From NCBI RefSeq assembly GCF_003610465.1, contig NZ_RAQI01000001.1, positions 1,054,001 to 1,118,000 on the forward strand: a stretch of DNA of 64,000 bases, written 5' to 3'. The translations under genes were made by a program, and so were the position numbers. Positions 57,745-64,000 of the stretch are shown piece by piece. A model generated the notes under the pieces. That model saw only the letters and a list, made by a program, of their open reading frames with translations, made no database searches and was not told the origin of the DNA. Position 1 is the stretch's first letter. The number at the start of each line of letters is the position of its first letter. Source of the DNA: Xenorhabdus ehlersii. GTDB lineage: Bacteria > Pseudomonadota > Gammaproteobacteria > Enterobacterales > Enterobacteriaceae.

Positions 57745-59157
57745 TTATTCTTCTGCCTTAATTTTCGCTGATTGAAATGCTGTTAATAATGCCAATATTG
57801 GTGCAATGGAGAAGAGTAAAAATAGCCAATAAGCAGAAGAAGCAGCCCCTTCAACGCCTCCTGGCTGATAAAATCCAAATAAATTGACGGTCATCCCCCC
57901 CAACGCAGAACCAAATGCAGAGGCAAATAACTGTATGGTGGTAATGGATGAACCAGCGATGCTTTTATCCGCATCACGGGAAACCTGCAAAATGAGGGTC
58001 AAAAGATGAGGCCAACCGAATCCAACCCCAAAACCAAACACGCCTAATCCCAGGATTATCGGTAGTATAATCTGCCACTCCCCTACTGACTGGTATGGCA
58101 GCAACACAAGCAACAGCAACATGCCAACCAACATGAAGACAGGACCACTGACAATTGCAAACCGCATCTTTGTCCCTTGCCAGCTAGCACTGAGTACTTC
58201 TCCTATAGTCCAACCCATTGCCACGGAAGCAACCATGTAACCAGAAGCCAAAGGGGATTGTCCATGCAGAATTTGCAAAAAATAGGGAATAAAAACATCC
58301 CCCGATAAACCCACTACCAATAGAAATATGGTAGTGAATAAAACCAAATGAGGAGAACGTAAACTTAGGGAATTTTCAGGCAATAACCTTACTGAAGCTC
58401 TACGCTCATAACTGATCAATAAAAAGATTAATATTACAGCCGCAACAATGCCGAGAATGTTGAATCGAACATCTGGTGACAAACTGCCAGAAGAAACCGC
58501 CAGTACTGCTGCTGACAATAGGATCAATTGCACAATAGGCAATGCTGTTTTGGTTTTATTCTGCGCCTCTGTTTTAGGTAAAATCAGGTAGGTAAATACG
58601 ACATAACACAGAATAACGGGAAGCATAATGCCAAAAGCGTAACGCCATGCATTCATTTCAGCAAAAACACCACCAATAGCTGGCCCTATTAAAGTCGCAA
58701 CTCCCCACATCCCTGAAACCAACGCTATAGCTCGAGGCCAAAGTGATTGAGCAAATACAAGATTAATCATCAAATAGGAAAGGGCAAACAGAAATCCACC
58801 GCCAAGGCCCTGAATGGTTCTGCCAACCAGCATCACTTCCATTGTCGGTGCAAGAGTACAGAGTAAGCTACCGATAAAAAAGATCAATGATGCAATCAGA
58901 TAAGCATTTCTTGCGCCCAGAGCACTCAACAACCTCGCAGAAAGAATGGAACCAATAATCGATGCCACGACAAACAATGTCGTATTCCAGGCATAGAGGT
59001 TCAATCCTCCAATATCATTGACGACAGAAGGCAGAATAGTAATCGCAATTAAGGTATTAATTGCCATCAATACCACGCCCAGTGAAAGTGCTATCGCACT
59101 CGGTGCATTTTTGCTGGAAAACAGATCCCTCCAGCGGCTTTCCTCAGTCATTATCAT
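57745..59157 (-). CDS. MFS transporter, drug:H+ antiporter type
   Basis: A 470-residue protein with twelve to fourteen membrane helices. Motif A-like SARLLSALGARNAYLIAS, motif C-like SGMWGVATLIGPAIGGVFAE and the N-terminal LGVVLMAINTLIAITILPSV fit the DHA2/EmrB group of exporters. Substrate unknown. ATG 59157 is used (AGGG site); a GTG 18 bases upstream is an alternative. It is divergent from the regulator at 59252, with only 94 bases between, which suggests that the regulator controls it. Confidence 0.9.
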   Translation of the reverse strand: MIMTEESRWRDLFSSKNAPSAIALSLGVVLMAINTLIAITILPSVVNDIGGLNLYAWNTTLFVVASIIGSILSARLLSALGARNAYLIASLIFFIGSLLCTLAPTMEVMLVGRTIQGLGGGFLFALSYLMINLVFAQSLWPRAIALVSGMWGVATLIGPAIGGVFAEMNAWRYAFGIMLPVILCYVVFTYLILPKTEAQNKTKTALPIVQLILLSAAVLAVSSGSLSPDVRFNILGIVAAVILIFLLISYERRASVRLLPENSLSLRSPHLVLFTTIFLLVVGLSGDVFIPYFLQILHGQSPLASGYMVASVAMGWTIGEVLSASWQGTKMRFAIVSGPVFMLVGMLLLLVLLPYQSVGEWQIILPIILGLGVFGFGVGFGWPHLLTLILQVSRDADKSIAGSSITTIQLFASAFGSALGGMTVNLFGFYQPGGVEGAASSAYWLFLLFSIAPILALLTAFQSAKIKAEE

Positions 59158-59251
59158 AATTTTTGCCCTGAACACAGGTTGAGTTGTGAAAAGTCTTACG
59201 CTAAATTAAACAAGATAAATCTTGGAATAAATTAATGTCGGGATCAACAAT

Positions 59252-59947
59252 ATGTCAAGCGATGACTTGGAAAATAGTATAATCGTAGGGCAAACAGTGA
59301 GTGAAAAGCTACTAATTTTGCTAAAAACTCAAGGTGCCTTACAAGCCTCTGATGCCGGCAAATTATTGGGAACAACTGGAGAAGCAGCCCGTCAGCAATT
59401 TGTGAAAATGGCTAAGGAGGGATTAGTTGAAGCAAAAGCAGAAACAAGGGGAGTTGGGCGTCCAGTACAGCTTTGGCATATCACAGAGAAAGGCCATGCC
59501 AAATTTCCTGATGCCCATGCAGAGTTAACAACGCAATTGATCTCGATTATTCGTAATCAGTTGGGTGAAGATACTATGGATTTGATTATCAGCGCTCGTG
59601 AAAAAGAGGCTTTTTCCAACTATAAAAAGGCGATGGAAGGTGCTACAGGGTTACAGGAGAAGGTTGAGCGTCTGGTTTCGATCCGCTGCCGAGAAGGCTA
59701 CATGGCTTATTATTCTGTTGAAGAAAATGGCGATATTCTGTTTTTTGAAAACCATTGTCCAATTTGTGCCGCCGCCAAATTGTGCCAAGGCTTCTGTCGG
59801 ACAGAGCTGAAACTGTTTCGGGAGATCCTGCAAGCCAATGTGGAAAGAACCGAATATATCCTTAGTGGTCACCGCCGCTGCACTTATCGCATCACCGCCG
59901 CTGCACTTATCGCATCACCGCCGCACATCCTTAATATAACTGAATAG
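59252..59947 (+). CDS. Transcriptional regulator, COG2345/SufR-like, altered C-terminus
   Basis: The 231-residue protein has an N-terminal winged helix (KLLILLKTQGALQASDAGKL, AARQQFVKMAKEGLVEAKA, GVGRPVQLWHITEKG) and a C-terminal sensor with cysteines ENHCPICAAAKLCQGFCRTE and HRRC, the pattern of iron-sulfur-sensing SufR-like regulators of the ArsR/MarR superfamily. A 23-bp tandem duplication just after HRRC shifts the frame: without it the end would be RRCTYRITAAHP, with it an unrelated tail of about 14 residues follows. All four cysteines are kept. It probably represses the divergent MFS gene. Confidence 0.85.
   Translation: MSSDDLENSIIVGQTVSEKLLILLKTQGALQASDAGKLLGTTGEAARQQFVKMAKEGLVEAKAETRGVGRPVQLWHITEKGHAKFPDAHAELTTQLISIIRNQLGEDTMDLIISAREKEAFSNYKKAMEGATGLQEKVERLVSIRCREGYMAYYSVEENGDILFFENHCPICAAAKLCQGFCRTELKLFREILQANVERTEYILSGHRRCTYRITAAALIASPPHILNITE
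59870..59924 (+). repeat. 23-bp tandem duplication in the regulator 3' end
   Basis: CACCGCCGCTGCACTTATCG plus CAT (59870-59892) is repeated exactly at 59893-59915 and then partly (CACCGCCGC). Because 23 is not a multiple of three, it replaces the native C-terminus of the regulator. Confidence 0.92.
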
Positions 59948-60030
59948 TTTCACGAATAGCTCCCATATCGTAGCGATATATCTATAACACATCCCTTCTG
60001 TCAGCAGCATCACCGACAGAAGGGATAACA

Positions 60031-61680
60031 TTATTCCTTGCCTGCCGCTTCCAACTGCTGGTAAATATAATGCTTATAACTCTCTACCAGTGCACTATCC
60101 TGACAATCATTTAAGGCACCATCACACAAATGGCGCATGATCATATTTGTTTGGTAAAACACCGGGGCCGACAAGCGGGCACGTTCCAGAATCATTCCGC
60201 CGAGGAAGGAGATATCGGTCAGTTTGCCTGTTGTTATTGATGCTCCCTGTTTCAGGTTATCCCGCAAAGTAAACTGAGTCACATGTGCTGGATCAGGTAA
60301 CAAAGAGTTATAGTGACCAAAATTGATGTTTGGTTGATGATCACCAAAATAGAGGAAAACAGTAGGCTTGTTGCGATTGGCAACGAATTCACTGAAATCT
60401 CTGATGGCAGGATCAGATGCCACGATTTTTTCCATGTAATGGCTAAATTTACCTGCCGCCGTTGCAGAATTAATTTTCCCAGTCAAACCATAATCATCAT
60501 GATGGCTCTCTTCATAAGGCCCATGTTCATACATGGTCAGAGAGAAAATAAAAATCGGCTTGTCTGTCTCCTTAGCTAAGATAGTTTTCACATAAGACAA
60601 CATGTCTTGTGTCGGGATTTTCCACAAATTTTCATCCATGTCTGCGGGGTAACCTAACTCCTGCGGTTGGATAATTCGATCAACACCCAGTGTCTTGTAA
60701 GCATGTCCCGCATGGTAAGCGGACTTATTAAATGGTGTCAGAACAACCGTGTAATAACCGTTGTCTTTCATTGCCCGGAACAGGCTGTTTTTCAGGTGAT
60801 CAACGACAAAATAAAATACCGCATTTTTACGTGAACCAAAATCATCCGTATTCAATCCGGTTAAAACGGAGAATTCAGATAACCAGGTTCCGCCACCAAA
60901 GGTTTGTACCCTGAGTGGACTTTGGGCACTGACACCCGCATCACGCCGGAACATATAAAGATCTGGCAACTGCACATTGGCAGGTAATTGGTAAATATGG
61001 GGATTGACAGTGGACTCTTGCAGCAATACAACTACATCGGGTTTAACCTCTGACTGAGGTTCAGGCAACGTCACTTGTTTCGCCCGCTGCAAGAAATAAT
61101 CAGCAGATGATCCGAATTTTGGTGGCTGATATTGTGCATCCGAGGCAGACATCACCATATTGGTCACCGTTCCCCGTCCCTTCGGTAATTCCCCTTGCCA
61201 TTGAGCATGATAGGCACTAACCGTTAGATTGACACCCCAGGCACTCACAACCATCAAAACGATACTGGTGAAGCGCCATTTGATCCCACGCGCAGAAGGT
61301 ACTACTTTCCAGCTCAATATTATGTTGAATATCAACCAGATAAGCATCACCACTACAGCAATACCTGCCAGCCAATAATGGCGTAAAGTCTCTTGATTTG
61401 AAGGATCTAACATAACATTCAAATCAGAAAACATCAGTTGTTCTTTGTAGTAATGGATTTTTATCTGGTTGAGGAATTTGAGGATGATAAATAAGGTGCC
61501 AGTTAACACTGCCGAAAATAACCAGCGTGCTGAAACTAAAAAAGCCAGGCCAAAGATGATGCCGAATACGCCGACAGACACCAGTGCAGGATAAATATCT
61601 CCACTTTTTTCGAACACTAATATCAAGGAAGCAATCAACAACAATCCAAGATAAATCCTCGAGATTATCTTCTTTTTCAT
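60031..61680 (-). CDS. LTA-synthase-like sulfatase-fold membrane protein
   Basis: The 549-residue protein has five N-terminal membrane helices and a periplasmic alkaline-phosphatase-fold domain: VVVLLQESTVNPHIY (metal Glu), QTFGGGTWLSEFSVLTGL with the nucleophile Thr, TPFNKSAYHAGHAYKTLG, and LYFGDHQPNINFGHY (metal Asp/His). This is the layout of LtaS-type and phosphoglycerol or phosphoethanolamine transferases. In Gram-negatives, relatives modify glucans or LPS with phosphoglycerol or phosphoethanolamine; the substrate here is not clear. The gene stands alone, with a non-coding gap on each side. Confidence 0.88.
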   Translation of the reverse strand: MKKKIISRIYLGLLLIASLILVFEKSGDIYPALVSVGVFGIIFGLAFLVSARWLFSAVLTGTLFIILKFLNQIKIHYYKEQLMFSDLNVMLDPSNQETLRHYWLAGIAVVVMLIWLIFNIILSWKVVPSARGIKWRFTSIVLMVVSAWGVNLTVSAYHAQWQGELPKGRGTVTNMVMSASDAQYQPPKFGSSADYFLQRAKQVTLPEPQSEVKPDVVVLLQESTVNPHIYQLPANVQLPDLYMFRRDAGVSAQSPLRVQTFGGGTWLSEFSVLTGLNTDDFGSRKNAVFYFVVDHLKNSLFRAMKDNGYYTVVLTPFNKSAYHAGHAYKTLGVDRIIQPQELGYPADMDENLWKIPTQDMLSYVKTILAKETDKPIFIFSLTMYEHGPYEESHHDDYGLTGKINSATAAGKFSHYMEKIVASDPAIRDFSEFVANRNKPTVFLYFGDHQPNINFGHYNSLLPDPAHVTQFTLRDNLKQGASITTGKLTDISFLGGMILERARLSAPVFYQTNMIMRHLCDGALNDCQDSALVESYKHYIYQQLEAAGKE

Positions 61681-61777
61681 ACTCTATTGAATTCCATACA
61701 TGAGTTCCGTTTGCCAACCCGATGGAAAATAGCACAGATTGTCACAGATACTGTAAATAAAATGCTAAAAAATTCCC

Positions 61778-62391
61778 TCATCCCGCAGAACGTGCAAATT
61801 CGCTTTCACACAGGTTACAATGCAAGTAACGCAATCCCTGGTGAGTACCGATTTGCACCACACTGGCAACCGGCATACTGCCACAGACCGGACAAAACTG
61901 GCGATGTTCTCCATATTCCGCCCGTGCCTTGCCTGGGATCAAACTGGCCATTTGTGTCCAATAGACAGATAACGCTACCCAAACAAACAACGCCTGATCA
62001 GCACTGACCTTGCTAAACTCATTATTAAGCAGTGCGTTCGCCATCTCTTCTAACTCTTGCGCTGAATTTTTTGCCAGATTTTCGAGGGTGGGTTTCACAT
62101 GTTCAGGTACAGTAGGCAGTAACTCTGCAATCAAAGAGCGCAGGATATTTTGCCAATGCTGAGTACGACGTAACGTTTTACAATCCAGTGGGACACGATT
62201 TTCTTGCGGAGAATGACCAAGAAGCTCCTCCAATTCCATCTCCAGCGGATTGTCATACAATGCTTTTTGCTGTGCTTGTGCTATCTCTGCCGCAAAATTC
62301 AGGTAACTTGAAAATGGATTGCTTTCTGTCGCTAATGTTTTCAGGTTGACAAACAATATAATGGGGGAATAGGAGCAATGCGATTACTCAT
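61778..62391 (-). pseudogene. fdhE: fdhE, decayed at both ends
   Basis: FdhE helps mature respiratory formate dehydrogenases and binds iron or zinc by two rubredoxin-like C-x2-C motifs. The middle is well kept: [52 protein letters not shown] good ATG with a ribosome site at 62391 reads [12 protein letters not shown] but is out of frame with the rest, after a small deletion. The C-terminus runs off at ESE into FARSAG and a stop; one base less would read ELHVLRDE and stop too. About 100 C-terminal residues with the second metal site are missing, so a pseudogene is likely. Confidence 0.85.
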
Positions 62392-62664
62392 TATCTTACC
62401 TTCTCGTTATGTTGATTGTACGTCCCAAGTCATCTTACCCTGCCAAACAACGGAATAGCATTGCCAGATCCTGTCGATTTCAAATTACAGACCACAAAGC
62501 AGTAAGTTGGAAAATAACCCGGATAAATTTCAACACAAACTTACTGGCCTTACAAAAATTCAGGTTAGACTATTGGTAATTGCAAAGGGGGAAAGGTGGA
62601 TTTGACGGCATAGATCACCAGCCCTCTTCTTGGTTGAAATATCGATATATTGAAGAGGTTGATA

Positions 62665-64000
62665 ATGAAATTAACACCTGAAAAATTGCTATCTGCAATA
62701 GAAAAATACGCCCATACTCCTGAGAAACAGCGTTCTTTAACCCAAACACAGATACAATGGTTTTCCGAGCCAGAAAACGTCTTCTTGTTGATTAGCCTGG
62801 TGTTAACGCTACCTAAAGAAGCGATGACGGAGATAGGGGACAGCATTAATAATTGGCTTGAAGTTGCTATAGCAGAATTTGCATTAACAACAAACAAATT
62901 GTCTGCTGAGACCAAACAACTGTTTGAAGAGATCATTGAGCAAATTTTGGTGAATACCAAAGAAGAGTTCGAGATCAATAGCGAATGCGTATTGTTATGT
63001 GTATCGATCCTGAAAAGAAATCAGTTTCATATCAGAACTGACATCACCCAACTCCTGGATATCCTCCAATATGCTGATAACACCAACATAGCGACTTTTC
63101 CGGCAAAATCCCCAAACTTAAGCCAACTATTTAAACAGTTTGAAATTCATTTAGGCATTGAATTCGTCGACTTTTTTGAGAGTGGTCTTTCCGTCGTTCC
63201 TCATGAAACCTTACCTCATCTATTGACAGAAGTCGCCAAGCATTCATGGGGTATGGATGCCCTGCTATTACTCACTCAATACTTTGAAGAACCCATTGCC
63301 CTTGCCTGTGCGCAAGCATTGGACGATTGCCCTTCCTCTGCATGGGCAAATTTATCCTACCTGCAACTTGTTAATCTGTGTGCACGGTTTAACCGCCATC
63401 CTGCCATTCATTCCTGTTTTAAGCGCTGGAAAAAAAAGGCGATGTCGCACCACAATAAGGTACGGGAAACAGCGAAGATACACGAATTATATGTCACTCA
63501 TGTTGATGGAAATGACTGTGCCAGCATGATGATGACAATCACGCTGGATGGTCAAGAATATCAAATGAATATGATGCTGGATTTCAAATCTGGTATCCGC
63601 GAGAGCTTACTGAATATTGCTCCTGAGAGAACCATCCCCGAACTGATTGAAGAGTTAAGCAATAATGAGTCTTATGTTGACTTTACTCCGGTCTCCCCTG
63701 ACTGGCTGCAACAAATTTTACCGTGGATACTTTCAGTTCAGCAAAATAAAAACACTCCGCTCGATCTCGACTCACTGTATTGGTTGTCACAACTTCCCGT
63801 CGAATGGACTCAGCCAGAAGCATTTGAACTTGAACACTGGAGCCAGAAGTTCGGATATCAAGCTGATCCGAAGCGACAGGATCAGAATCGCCTTGGCATG
63901 ACGATGGGTTCATCATTAATACTGTCTTGGCTGGCACCGGAAGAATGCTTGTTGAAAGCGAAAAAACCCAGGGATTTATTGAAGCTCTATTATTATGCAA
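62665..64000 (+). CDS. Uncharacterised protein, 3' end outside window
   Basis: A 445-codon frame from ATG 62665 (GAGG site seven bases before) has no stop up to the right edge. It begins MKLTPEKLLSAIEKYAHTPE and is soluble, Leu- and Glu-rich and mostly helical in the first 250 residues (repeats of helical pairs, FSEPENVFLLISLVLTLPKE, YADNTNIATFPAKSPNLSQL). A more beta-like part follows with VTHVDGNDCASMMMTITLDG. I do not recognise the family and see no membrane segment or signal. The dense use of common codons and absence of stops support a real gene. Neighbouring fdhE is on the other strand. Confidence 0.7.
   Translation, partial: MKLTPEKLLSAIEKYAHTPEKQRSLTQTQIQWFSEPENVFLLISLVLTLPKEAMTEIGDSINNWLEVAIAEFALTTNKLSAETKQLFEEIIEQILVNTKEEFEINSECVLLCVSILKRNQFHIRTDITQLLDILQYADNTNIATFPAKSPNLSQLFKQFEIHLGIEFVDFFESGLSVVPHETLPHLLTEVAKHSWGMDALLLLTQYFEEPIALACAQALDDCPSSAWANLSYLQLVNLCARFNRHPAIHSCFKRWKKKAMSHHNKVRETAKIHELYVTHVDGNDCASMMMTITLDGQEYQMNMMLDFKSGIRESLLNIAPERTIPELIEELSNNESYVDFTPVSPDWLQQILPWILSVQQNKNTPLDLDSLYWLSQLPVEWTQPEAFELEHWSQKFGYQADPKRQDQNRLGMTMGSSLILSWLAPEECLLKAKKPRDLLKLYYYA

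Noticed and set aside
62565..62978. Minus-strand open frame opposite the unknown gene at the right edge
   Set aside because: It is the antisense of the long plus-strand frame, which has a ribosome site and more than 440 codons.

Overview
The window reads as the chromosome of an enterobacterium of the Morganellaceae, most likely Xenorhabdus or Photorhabdus. The evidence is the order trmL-cysE-gpsA-secB-yibN / envC-yibQ / tdh-kbl / hldD-waaF-waaC, a Klebsiella/Proteus-type LPS core locus (waaQ, wabG, wabH, waaA, waaE, coaD), a Mig-14 homologue, moderate-to-low GC and abundant insertion-sequence debris. The genus is an inference; no 16S or other typing marker lies in the window.

Layout. Positions 1-4615 hold the end of an O-antigen or surface-polysaccharide cluster: a WbsX-like protein, an EpsG/Wzy-like polymerase and three glycosyltransferases, all AT-rich. 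It lies next to trmL (yibK), the place where Proteus and Providencia carry O-antigen clusters. Positions 4703-9281 are an IS graveyard: a decayed IS982, an IS481 interrupted by an IS4-family element with an exact 11-bp target duplication, and two IS110 fragments. Positions 9483-19060 are housekeeping genes. Positions 18122-36345 are the LPS inner and outer core locus. It includes a waaQ with a one-base frameshift in a T7 run, the wabG/wabH pair with a likely WabN-type deacetylase nearby, mig-14, and four extra glycosyltransferases between mutM and rpmG. Positions 36507-43320 are the conserved run rpmGB, radC, coaBC, dut, slmA, pyrE, rph and yicC.

Positions 43374-56089 are a 12.7-kb P4-like satellite island inserted in the terminator of yicC and bounded by a 48-bp direct repeat (one mismatch). 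It carries a tyrosine integrase, an AlpA regulator, BRO-N and AntA/AntB antirepressor-type genes, an Icd-like gene, a P4-type primase-helicase and several unknown genes. It has no capsid, tail or packaging genes. The primase gene is flanked by two clusters of a GGTACAG motif in both orientations. Three copies of a small hairpin module sit in the same non-coding stretches. A sequence triplet in + / - / + orientation resembles the seqA-seqB-seqC arrangement of P4 RNA immunity. A second integrase stub just past the right repeat is the scar of another, mostly deleted, copy. These are the most interesting signals in the window.

Positions 56594-64000 hold a TPM-domain membrane protein, an MFS exporter divergent from a COG2345-type regulator whose 3' end carries a 23-bp tandem duplication, an LTA-synthase-like sulfatase, a decayed fdhE, and a long uncharacterised gene that runs off the right edge.
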